Positions 1 through 5,289 of a stretch of DNA of 5,289 nucleotides are shown piece by piece. The translations under genes were made by a program, and so were the position numbers. Source of the DNA: CAZYVD01 sp964651045. Its GTDB lineage: Bacteria; Zhuqueibacterota; QNDG01; DSAB01. The notes under the pieces are model-generated. The model saw only the letters and a program-made list of their open reading frames with translations, was not told the origin of the DNA and did not search any database. The first letter of the stretch is position 1, and each line of letters starts with the position of its first letter. The stretch spans positions 1-5,289 of the forward strand of contig CAZYVD010000092.1 of NCBI GenBank assembly GCA_964651045.1, given 5' to 3'.

Positions 1-150
1 TATGATGTTTTTTATTTACAATAACTTACAAATATTTAGCGATGAAGTCAGGAAAAAAGTGCACTACATTTTTGCAAAAATACCCATTTTTTGGGCCTAA
101 GTTCAATATTTGCGTCCAATGATAGCTAACAACTGTCAAAGATGAGCTTA
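1..150. other. AT-rich intergenic DNA with no supported gene
   Basis: No coding frame with a start codon and recognisable protein features is present. A minus-strand frame is open from about 163 to a stop at 26-28, but it has no start and its translation resembles nothing I know. It is not the missing downstream part of the sigma factor that is cut off further right. The stretch contains a perfect palindrome at 68-81 and a small CCCA/TGGG hairpin at 83-95. It could be the end of a degraded mobile element or ordinary spacer, and the sequence does not decide between these. Confidence 0.5.
68..81. repeat. 14-bp perfect palindrome ATTTTTGCAAAAAT
   Basis: ATTTTTGCAAAAAT equals its own reverse complement over all 14 bases. 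It is directly followed by a CCCA-TTTTT-TGGG stem-loop at 83-95. On the minus strand the stem-loop is followed by TATTTTT, which gives it a faint terminator look, but a four-pair stem is too short to call. The palindrome could be a protein-binding site, part of an element end, or chance in AT-rich DNA. The symmetry is certain; a function is not. Confidence 0.4.
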
Positions 151-333
151 ATATCCCCCTTTTTCAAAGGGTGATTACAGGGGGATTTGTTGTTTGATGA
201 TAAATTGTTCGTGTGGCACGACCCTTGTGGTCGTGCTTCTTAAGATTCCCCAATCATTCCTATAAAGGAGTTTGGGAACCAGAAGAATTCTTTGCTTGAT
301 TGGTTGAGCAATGCATTTTATATCCCCCTTTTC
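151..333. repeat. Repeat-rich patch, possibly a small non-autonomous (MITE-like) element
   Basis: Both edges carry the same 13 bases, ATATCCCCCTTTT, in direct orientation at 151-163 and 320-332. Three stem-loops lie inside. ATCCCCC (153-159) pairs with GGGGGAT (180-186), with an alternative CCCTTT/AAAGGG pairing nested within. GCACGACC (216-223) pairs perfectly with GGTCGTGC (229-236). TTCCCCAA (246-253) pairs with TTTGGGAA (271-278) at 7 of 8 positions around an inner TCCT/AGGA stem. C5/G5 repeats of this style are dispersed in many environmental bacterial genomes. No transposase is present. The right edge coincides with the point where sigma factor homology stops. Calling it mobile is an inference, since the direct repeats could also be two copies of a dispersed motif. 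Confidence 0.5.
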
Positions 334-453
334 TCTTGTGCCGATCATTCTTATTGCAGTACTCAGCATGGGCCGCTCGTATCTGAAATATATCTGCTTA
401 AATGCATCTATGTCCCCCTCCTGACATCTTTTTATTATATAATCTTCCTTCAT
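175..453 (-). pseudogene. Truncated ECF-type RNA polymerase sigma factor, N-terminal stub
   Basis: Reading leftward from the ATG at 453-451, the first 41 residues have the pattern of the start of an ECF sigma-70 factor: a short helix ending in RCQEGDIDAFKQIY, then RYERPMLSTAIRMIG and TRE. This matches region 2.1 and the beginning of 2.2. At codon 41 (333-331), where DAED-type residues would be expected, the frame runs into the repeat patch and continues with unrelated residues to a stop near 175. The frame totals 92 residues, against roughly 170-200 for a complete ECF factor. The rest of region 2 (core and -10 binding) and all of region 4 (-35 binding) are missing, and nothing in 1-150 restores them. 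An in-frame TGA directly precedes the ATG, which fixes the start. No clear Shine-Dalgarno sequence is visible. Interruption by the repeat patch with loss of the distal part is the simplest reading. The family call is fairly secure for 41 residues; loss of function is an inference from the missing domains. Confidence 0.6.
216..236. repeat. Perfect 8-bp stem-loop (GCACGACC/GGTCGTGC)
   Basis: Two perfectly complementary 8-base arms are separated by a 5-base loop (CTTGT, 224-228). On the plus strand the stem is followed only by TTCTTAAG, and on the minus strand by no T-run, so it is a poor intrinsic terminator on either strand. It fits better as a structural part of the surrounding repeat patch. 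Confidence 0.55.
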
Positions 454-469
454 TCAGTTTTGTATCTGT

Positions 470-499
470 TTTATATGTAAGACCTATATCCCTTATCAA
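470..499 (-). promoter_or_regulatory. Possible sigma-70 promoter for the sigma factor stub
   Basis: On the minus strand TTGATA (499-494, 5 of 6 to TTGACA) and TATAAA (475-470, 5 of 6 to TATAAT) are separated by 18 bp. Transcription would begin near 463, about ten bases before the ATG at 453, leaving almost no leader. That fits the absence of a Shine-Dalgarno sequence. In DNA this AT-rich such matches arise easily. Confidence 0.3.
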
Positions 500-549
500 A
501 GGTTTAATAAAAATATGATTAATAACTATCAAATATCAAAATTTTTACC

Positions 550-578
550 TTGATTTTTCATTAAAAATTAGATACCAT
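550..578 (+). promoter_or_regulatory. Possible sigma-70 promoter for the three-gene cluster
   Basis: TTGATT (550-555) and TACCAT (573-578), each 4 of 6 to consensus, are spaced by 17 bp. They would start transcription around 585, about 27 bases before the ATG at 612. This is the best-placed candidate ahead of the cluster, but the match is modest and the region is AT-rich. Confidence 0.25.
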
Positions 579-611
579 ATTTAAGACGATCTATTCCATG
601 GGATATATTAA

Positions 612-1763
612 ATGGAAAAGAAGAGTTACCGCATCATTTTTAGAGGAGAAATACTGGACGGGCAAGATCCTGAGAATGTAAAAAGAAGGATCGCTCGGCT
701 CTTCAGGATTAAGGATGATACAATTAAAAAAATGTTCTCCGGAAAAACAGTTGTAATTAAAAAGAAAGCCAGCAAAGAGACTGCTATTAAATACAAAAAG
801 GCCTTTGAAGATGCGGGTGCAAGATGCCGCTTTGTTCCTATCGGTGAGGATCTTGCACAGGAGTACCAGCCTCAGCACCAACATAGGGCAAAGAAACTCT
901 CGACATTTCAAGAGGACAAGAAGTGGGACGAATCGCTGTGGAGAGGAATGGTAAGCGCAAGACGAGGAGTCGAGCAGCAGGCACCGCCTCAAAAAATAGA
1001 TGTTAAGATTCAAGCTCGGCCGATCCCTTTCAGAGACAAGCCTCCTTTGATAGAATTCTTCCCATTCTCTGCAATGGGCTTTTTTGTAGAAAATATTGTT
1101 GTGATACTTCAGTGTTATATAATCATCGGATTCTTTACAGGTCCAAAAAAAATTTTTGGATTTTTAGTAAGACACATAAAAATCGATGGCAAAACCCTGA
1201 CATTTGACAGCATGTGGACATTTATATACTCATTCATAGCTGTTGCATCCACGAATTTGATAATAATGTTCATCTATATCCAGTCCTTTAAACTCATAAA
1301 GATACAACCATACTTCATCCTGATCGATTTTATTATATTTCTCATCTTACTGCCTCTGCCTGTAGGCTTTGGTACAATGGCACTCCTGCAATCACTACTG
1401 ACAAACACAACAGACGGCGAAAGAACTGTGTGCGCGCCGCTCTTTGGCCCCAGTATAGGAGAAATTGCAGCCTTTATAAAAAATAACTTTTTCAAAATAT
1501 ATCTTTGGGGACTTGCTGGCTGGTCAGGCGCTCTTCTCCTCACTCCTGTCACATGGACTATTATTTTAAAGGAATGGTACTCCCGCATCGAGATAGATGG
1601 CTACAGATATCGGTTCGAGATTCCATGGACAAAGGTAATTGTGTATTCTCTTATTAACACAATCTGTTTTGGACTCTATGTATTTAAATATTTAAGGTAT
1701 TTTCATGAGGAGGTACTGCCTGAAGGAGAGTGGGTAAAAATATCAGAGGAATCTGTAAGATGA
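612..1763 (+). CDS. DUF898/YjgN-like polytopic membrane protein with an N-terminal soluble domain
   Basis: The 383-residue product has two parts. Residues 5-77 form a small soluble domain (SYRIIFRGEIL, then DPENVKRRIARLF, MFSGKTVVIKK and AFEDAGARCR). I recognise it as the module that precedes membrane domains in many bacterial proteins of the DUF898/DUF805 kind. A charged, Q-rich linker follows (about 78-150). The C-terminal part has about five hydrophobic segments (near 157-177, 201-222, 234-256, 294-318, 340-362). Two similar blocks, HIKIDGKTLTFDSMWT (188-203) and RIEIDGYRYRFEIPWT (325-340), each lead into a membrane segment and suggest an internal duplication as in the DUF898 family. The molecular function of this family is unknown, and an inner-membrane location is inferred. 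The start at 612 has only a weak GGGA at 600-603 as ribosome site. The stop overlaps the next start (ATGA, 1760-1763), implying translational coupling. The reading frame is certain, and the family name is likely but not proven. Confidence 0.8.
   Translation: MEKKSYRIIFRGEILDGQDPENVKRRIARLFRIKDDTIKKMFSGKTVVIKKKASKETAIKYKKAFEDAGARCRFVPIGEDLAQEYQPQHQHRAKKLSTFQEDKKWDESLWRGMVSARRGVEQQAPPQKIDVKIQARPIPFRDKPPLIEFFPFSAMGFFVENIVVILQCYIIIGFFTGPKKIFGFLVRHIKIDGKTLTFDSMWTFIYSFIAVASTNLIIMFIYIQSFKLIKIQPYFILIDFIIFLILLPLPVGFGTMALLQSLLTNTTDGERTVCAPLFGPSIGEIAAFIKNNFFKIYLWGLAGWSGALLLTPVTWTIILKEWYSRIEIDGYRYRFEIPWTKVIVYSLINTICFGLYVFKYLRYFHEEVLPEGEWVKISEESVR
1746..1763 (+). promoter_or_regulatory. Ribosome binding site and ATGA start/stop overlap that fix the sppA start
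   Basis: GAGGA at 1746-1750 lies 9 bases before the ATG at 1760-1762. That ATG shares ATGA with the TGA stop (1761-1763) of the upstream gene. The same frame also offers a GTG at 1730, but this would put ten polar and basic residues before the signal peptide and has a less convincing start context. The ATG immediately precedes a textbook signal peptide and is preferred. Confidence 0.75.
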
Positions 1764-4192
1764 AAAAATTATTATTACTTTTCTTTTTATTACCTGTCCT
1801 GCCGAATATTGAGGCTTCGAGTAATGATCATATTCGCAATTACAAATCTGTTGTAGACTTTCTTTTCTCATCGCCGGTTTCATTTCAAAACGGCCTGCTC
1901 GGATACATCAATCCAGCCCAGATCAACACTCTATATAGTCCAGAAGCAATCTTTATGATCTCCACAGAAAGGGGGAGTGTTGATAGATGGGGAATATTCT
2001 CAGGGCTCCCCCACCTCGGGTTTGGAATGGTTCACTACGACTCATACGCCCTGTCGGACAAAGAAAATCCAGTTACAGATTACCATATTACTATTGGAAT
2101 GGGAAACGAAAATTTTGGACTCGGAATAGGCAGGGCCTGGTCAAAGAGAAGCGATTCAAAAAATAGTAGAGATGATGTATGGACTTTTGGAATCCTGATG
2201 CGTCCTTCAAGCCACATATCGATGGGAATGGCTTCATCGTTTTCACAGCATTATAGAGACAAACAGGGACTCTTTGAACTTGCTCTTCGGCCGCTCGGCT
2301 CTCCACTCATCACTCTTTTTGGTTCTCTATCGGTGGAGTATGGGAGAAGAATCGGGGATACCTACTGGTCTGCAGGGGCAGTATTTCAGCCAGCCGCTGG
2401 AATTAATATAGCAGCCCGATATCTCAATGGATCTACATTTACGGCTGGAGTGAGCCTCAACTTCGGCAGGTGTGGAGTCATAACCGCGACCAGATTAACC
2501 AAAAAGAACGGATTTAGAGGTTCGACATACGGCATGCGGCTTGGAGCGGCACGACCAAACATAATAGACAAACACATCTTGAAAAGAAAGAGATATCTTT
2601 CACTCGAATTAAATGGCGAAATAGCCTACCAGAGATACAGATTGTTCGACTCACACACGTTGACTCTTAATCAAATATTAACAACACTACAAAATGCAAT
2701 AACAGATCCGAGGATATCGGCTGTTGCTATCAATCTATCTGGCATGGAGTGTTCCAGAGAATTTGCCTGGGAAATCCGCACACAGCTAAAGAGAGTTCGC
2801 CGGAGCAACAAGCATGTAATTATCTATATAGATCGAGCCGACATGACGACATATCATCTTGCTAGTGTTGCAGACTGCATCATCATCGATCCTGAGGGTA
2901 TGATCATAATACCCGGCTATATTGCGGGCCGAACATATTTTAAAGGAATGCTCGACAAACTTGGCCTGGGATTTGAAGAGTGGAGATACTTTAAATACAA
3001 ATCTGCATTCGAGGATTACTCAAGAAAAGATATGTCTGAGCCAGACAGGATTCAACGGAGAGAGCTCGTTCAAAATTTCTACGACCTGTTTTTGAAAGAT
3101 GTTTCGAGAGACCGAAATCTGACCACAAAATCTCTCGATTCCCTCATAAACTCCACTGCAGCATTCATGGCCTGCGATGGTGTCCAAACAGGACTTGTCG
3201 ATACGATCGGGCGGTGGAGCGATATAGATAAAATAATAAAATCTTTTGAGGGAAGAAAAATATCGAGATTGTCTCCAGATCATCTAATGGGCAGACTCTA
3301 TCCTCCTGAAACATGGGGAAACAGCCCGAAGATCGCAGTTGTCTATGCTACTGGTATTTGTGCCATGGATGAGGGGATCAGAGCAAGAGAGCTCGAAAAA
3401 ATAATTTTAAATCTGTGTCGCGACAGATCGATCAGGGCAGTCGTTCTTAGGGTCGACTCTCCAGGAGGAGACGGCCTTGCTTCAGACATAGTAGCAGAAG
3501 CAGTCAGAAAGTGTTCTGATGTAAAACCCCTGATCGTCAGTCAGGGCAGTGTGGCAGCATCTGGTGGATACTGGCTCTCCATGTACGGAGATACTATTGT
3601 TGCAGCCCCTAACACAATTACAGGCTCTATTGGAGTAATTGGCGGATGGATCTGGAATAAGGGCCTTGGTGACAAACTTGGAATGACAACAGATCATGTG
3701 AAAGCAGGAAAACATGCCGACCTGATGTTTGGAATTTCCCTTCCATTTACAGACCTCTATCTGCCAGAGAGAAATCTCAACGAAGATGAGAAAAAGATTG
3801 TAAAAAGATCGATCCTCATCTCATACAGATCATTTGTTAAAAAGGTTGCAGCAGCAAGAAAAATGAGTATCGATTCTGTGGAGGCAATTGCAAAGGGAAG
3901 AGTATGGTCAGGTATCTACGGAAAATCGATCGGTCTTGTAGACTGCATGGGCGGACTCATGAAGGCCGTCGAACTGGCAAAGGGGGCAGCCGGTATACCC
4001 AAAAGCGCAGAGATTGAGATTGTTGAGCTTCCTAAAAAAGGGCTCTTCAATCCAATGATCTTTCTGCCAAAAATACCAGAATTTAGTTTCATGAGACTGA
4101 AGGCCGACTGGACATGGAATTATATACGAATGATTGCTAAACATCCTGGCCAGCCGCTCTACTGTATTCATCCCGATTTTCTTATAGAATAA
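1760..4192 (+). CDS. sppA: Signal peptide peptidase SppA (S49 family) with an N-terminal beta-barrel-like domain
   Basis: The 810-residue product is a serine protease of the SppA type, which degrades cleaved signal peptides at the inner membrane. A signal peptide (MKKLLLLFFLLPVLP) probably ends after Ala19. Residues about 20-273 are not part of SppA. They show NPAQINTLYSPEA near the start and then many short alternating strands rich in Gly and aromatics, like outer-membrane beta-barrels of the PorV/PorQ style. From about 275 the two tandem S49 domains follow. The first contains YKSAFEDYSRKD with Lys414, the equivalent of the E. coli general base Lys209. The second starts near 523 and contains VDSPGG (565-570) and VAASGGYW with nucleophile Ser601, the equivalent of Ser409. 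The dyad spacing (187 residues, against 200 in E. coli) agrees with a long-form enzyme. Total length exceeds the roughly 600-620 residues of E. coli SppA by about the extra domain. It is coupled to the upstream membrane protein, and the next gene begins 12 bp later. The protease call is secure; the barrel call is an inference from pattern. Confidence 0.92.
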   Translation: MKKLLLLFFLLPVLPNIEASSNDHIRNYKSVVDFLFSSPVSFQNGLLGYINPAQINTLYSPEAIFMISTERGSVDRWGIFSGLPHLGFGMVHYDSYALSDKENPVTDYHITIGMGNENFGLGIGRAWSKRSDSKNSRDDVWTFGILMRPSSHISMGMASSFSQHYRDKQGLFELALRPLGSPLITLFGSLSVEYGRRIGDTYWSAGAVFQPAAGINIAARYLNGSTFTAGVSLNFGRCGVITATRLTKKNGFRGSTYGMRLGAARPNIIDKHILKRKRYLSLELNGEIAYQRYRLFDSHTLTLNQILTTLQNAITDPRISAVAINLSGMECSREFAWEIRTQLKRVRRSNKHVIIYIDRADMTTYHLASVADCIIIDPEGMIIIPGYIAGRTYFKGMLDKLGLGFEEWRYFKYKSAFEDYSRKDMSEPDRIQRRELVQNFYDLFLKDVSRDRNLTTKSLDSLINSTAAFMACDGVQTGLVDTIGRWSDIDKIIKSFEGRKISRLSPDHLMGRLYPPETWGNSPKIAVVYATGICAMDEGIRARELEKIILNLCRDRSIRAVVLRVDSPGGDGLASDIVAEAVRKCSDVKPLIVSQGSVAASGGYWLSMYGDTIVAAPNTITGSIGVIGGWIWNKGLGDKLGMTTDHVKAGKHADLMFGISLPFTDLYLPERNLNEDEKKIVKRSILISYRSFVKKVAAARKMSIDSVEAIAKGRVWSGIYGKSIGLVDCMGGLMKAVELAKGAAGIPKSAEIEIVELPKKGLFNPMIFLPKIPEFSFMRLKADWTWNYIRMIAKHPGQPLYCIHPDFLIE

Positions 4193-4204
4193 AACGGTGA
4201 CTAT

Positions 4205-5188
4205 ATGAATTATACGCAAGAACTAAAGACGGCTCTAAATGCAGTAAAAGAGGCGTCTATTCTCAGCAAAAGGGTTCAGGAGAGGATCGATCCTGGTGAA
4301 GCGATTTTAAAAGAGGACCGTTCACCAGTAACAGTAGCAGATTTCGGATGTCAGGCACTCATAAGATATGTGATTCGAAGCCAATTTCCCTCGGACGGAT
4401 TTATTGCAGAAGAGGAGCCGCATATTCTTAGAGAGAACCAAACTCTTCTCTCACTTGTTGAAAAGTATGTCAAGATGCAAAACAACAAGCTTACCGCAAA
4501 AAAGATTTTGAATCTCATCGATAGCTCCTCCCATGGATTTGGTGACTCTAAAAGATTCTGGACACTCGACCCCATTGACGGTACAAAGGGATTTCTGAGG
4601 CTTGAGCAGTATGCAATAGCTCTGGCTCTATTAGAGGAAGGAGAGGTTGTGCTTGGTGTGCTGGGATGTCCAAATCTTCCTTTAAATTCAAATAACATAA
4701 AAAATGGAATTGGAAGCCTCTTGTTTGCTGTTCGTGGTAAGGGAACATTTCAAGCAGACATGAAAGGCCAGAAGTCAAAGAAGATCTCTGTTGACCTGGT
4801 AACAGACCCATCCTCAGCAATATTTTGTGAATCTGTTGAAACAGCACATTCACGCCATGAGATTCATGAAAGAATAACTTCCAGTCTTGGAATAACAAAA
4901 CAGCCTGTGCGCATCGATAGCCAGTGTAAATATGCACTGGTTGCACGAGGAGAGGTTTCTATATATATGCGGCTGTCTAGGGGAGAAAATTATAGAGAAA
5001 AAATCTGGGACCATGCTGCTGGATCTTTAATAGTAGAAGAGGCTGGTGGACGTGTAACAGACTTTTCCGGCAAAAAGTTAGATTTTACTGCAGGCGCTGA
5101 GCTTATAAACAACCGCGGAATCCTTGCAACAAATGGGCTGATACATGATAGGGTTCTGGAGGCTGTATTAAAGAGCATGCAATTTTAA
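4205..5188 (+). CDS. hal2: 3'(2'),5'-bisphosphate nucleotidase, HAL2 type (PAP phosphatase)
   Basis: The 327-residue product belongs to the metal-dependent, lithium-sensitive inositol monophosphatase superfamily. Members of the HAL2 subfamily remove the 3'-phosphate of PAP (and PAPS) to give AMP (or APS), preventing build-up of the PAP left by sulfate reduction and sulfotransfer. It aligns along its whole length with yeast Hal2p (357 residues), recalled from memory. Metal-site residues are all present: Asp46 in SPVTVADF, Glu69 in IAEEE, Asp122 and Asp125 in LDPIDGTKGFLR, and Asp269 in KIWDHAAG. HAL2-specific stretches include LGVLGCPNL, IDSQCKYAL and a Lys-Arg-Val-Gln helix near the start. 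Bacterial CysQ, by contrast, is shorter (about 250 residues) and diverges outside the motifs. It is cytoplasmic, with no signal peptide. A ribosome site GGTGA (4196-4200) lies 4 bases before the ATG, and it starts 12 bp after sppA with no terminator between. Activity on other phosphorylated substrates such as inositol phosphates cannot be excluded. Confidence 0.9.
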   Translation: MNYTQELKTALNAVKEASILSKRVQERIDPGEAILKEDRSPVTVADFGCQALIRYVIRSQFPSDGFIAEEEPHILRENQTLLSLVEKYVKMQNNKLTAKKILNLIDSSSHGFGDSKRFWTLDPIDGTKGFLRLEQYAIALALLEEGEVVLGVLGCPNLPLNSNNIKNGIGSLLFAVRGKGTFQADMKGQKSKKISVDLVTDPSSAIFCESVETAHSRHEIHERITSSLGITKQPVRIDSQCKYALVARGEVSIYMRLSRGENYREKIWDHAAGSLIVEEAGGRVTDFSGKKLDFTAGAELINNRGILATNGLIHDRVLEAVLKSMQF

Positions 5189-5191
5189 TCT

Positions 5192-5210
5192 TTTTGTGTA
5201 TGATACAAAA
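5192..5210. repeat. Small AT-rich inverted repeat in the gap before the last gene
   Basis: TTTTGT (5192-5197) and ACAAAA (5205-5210) are complementary around a 7-base loop. The dyad overlaps TATGAT (5199-5204), a 5-of-6 match to a -10 box without a credible -35 at the right distance. It could be an operator over a weak promoter for the downstream gene, but six A/T-rich pairs are weak evidence. It is not a good terminator because the stem is GC-poor. Confidence 0.2.
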
Positions 5211-5225
5211 TTAGGAATACCTTCG

Positions 5226-5289
5226 ATGAAACCGGAGGAAAAAGCAAGGCAAAAGATTGATAAACTGTTAGAAGCAGCAGGCTGGAGAA
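5226..5289 (+). CDS. hsdR: Probable type I restriction endonuclease R subunit (HsdR), first 21 codons only
   Basis: The ATG at 5226 opens a frame that stays open to the window end and encodes MKPEEKARQKIDKLLEAAGW followed by Arg. This amphipathic opening (PEEKAR, then a helix IDKLLEAAGW) is the characteristic start of many type I restriction R subunits and their DEAD-box helicase/endonuclease relatives, where it precedes the nuclease domain. HsdR is the ATP-dependent DNA translocase and endonuclease of a type I restriction-modification complex with HsdM and HsdS. AGGA at 5213-5216 lies 9 bases upstream as a possible ribosome site. The gap to the preceding gene is 37 bp in the same direction, so read-through is possible. 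Only 21 residues are visible, so the catalytic and helicase motifs cannot be checked. Confidence 0.6.
   Translation, partial: MKPEEKARQKIDKLLEAAGWR

Noticed and set aside
26..163. Minus-strand frame open across the left end, considered as the missing downstream part of the sigma factor or a transposase fragment
   Set aside because: There is no start codon, it does not resemble sigma region 2 or 4, and I could not match it to any transposase family.
216..241. Stem-loop considered as a rho-independent terminator
   Set aside because: The stem is followed by TTCTTAAG on the plus strand and by no T-run on the minus strand, and no intact gene ends just before it.
151..333. Repeat patch considered as a CRISPR array
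   Set aside because: The two copies of the edge motif are only 13 bp and 156 bp apart, with no regular repeat-spacer periodicity.
292..480. Plus-strand open frame of 62 codons
   Set aside because: It lies opposite the sigma factor stub and the repeat patch, has no ribosome site and no recognisable protein pattern.
1..611. Search for tRNA, rRNA, riboswitch or attachment-site structure in the long non-coding stretch
   Set aside because: I saw no cloverleaf, no conserved riboswitch core and no tRNA 3' end. The hairpins are explained by the repeat patch.
591..1013. Minus-strand frame of 140 codons opposite the first membrane protein gene
   Set aside because: The plus strand carries a well-supported gene with recognisable domains. 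The antisense product is cysteine- and serine-rich without family features. The other long antisense frames under sppA and hal2 were rejected for the same reason.
612..5188. The three-gene cluster considered as a new defence or signalling system
   Set aside because: DUF898-like protein, SppA and HAL2 nucleotidase are each widespread housekeeping-type families. Tight spacing alone does not show joint function, and the sequence offers no further link.

Overview
The window reads as a chromosomal segment of an uncultured Gram-negative (two-membrane) bacterium of moderately low GC. A two-membrane cell is suggested by a signal peptide followed by a beta-barrel-like domain on the SppA protein. Arginine is mostly AGA and the intergenic DNA is very AT-rich. 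The window alone does not allow a phylum assignment; candidate phyla of the FCB/KSB1/Zixibacteria kind are a guess based on the domain architecture and on the type of dispersed C5/G5 repeat.

Layout. Positions 1-611 carry no intact gene. They hold about 150 nt of AT-rich DNA with a 14-bp perfect palindrome, then a roughly 180-nt repeat-rich patch (151-333) bounded by a 13-bp direct repeat and packed with hairpins. Next comes the 5' stub of an ECF-type sigma factor gene on the minus strand (start at 453), which loses homology where the patch begins. Positions 454-611 are a divergent promoter region. From 612 to 5188 a tight plus-strand cluster follows: a DUF898/YjgN-like membrane protein (612-1763), a long SppA signal peptide peptidase (1760-4192) and a HAL2-type 3'(2'),5'-bisphosphate nucleotidase (4205-5188). 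The first two genes overlap by ATGA, the next gap is 12 bp, and no terminator is visible between them, so they are probably co-transcribed. After 37 bp, the first 21 codons of what looks like a type I restriction endonuclease R subunit (hsdR) begin at 5226 and run off the window.

How the genes may work together. The membrane protein and SppA are translationally coupled and both act at the envelope. The nucleotidase clears PAP, the by-product of PAPS-dependent sulfate assimilation and sulfotransfer, and has no obvious functional tie to the other two. I see no convincing new multi-gene system. The most interesting points are the barrel-like N-terminal domain fused to an SppA with an intact Ser/Lys dyad, the sigma factor gene truncated at a repeat patch, and the start of a probable restriction-modification locus at the right edge.
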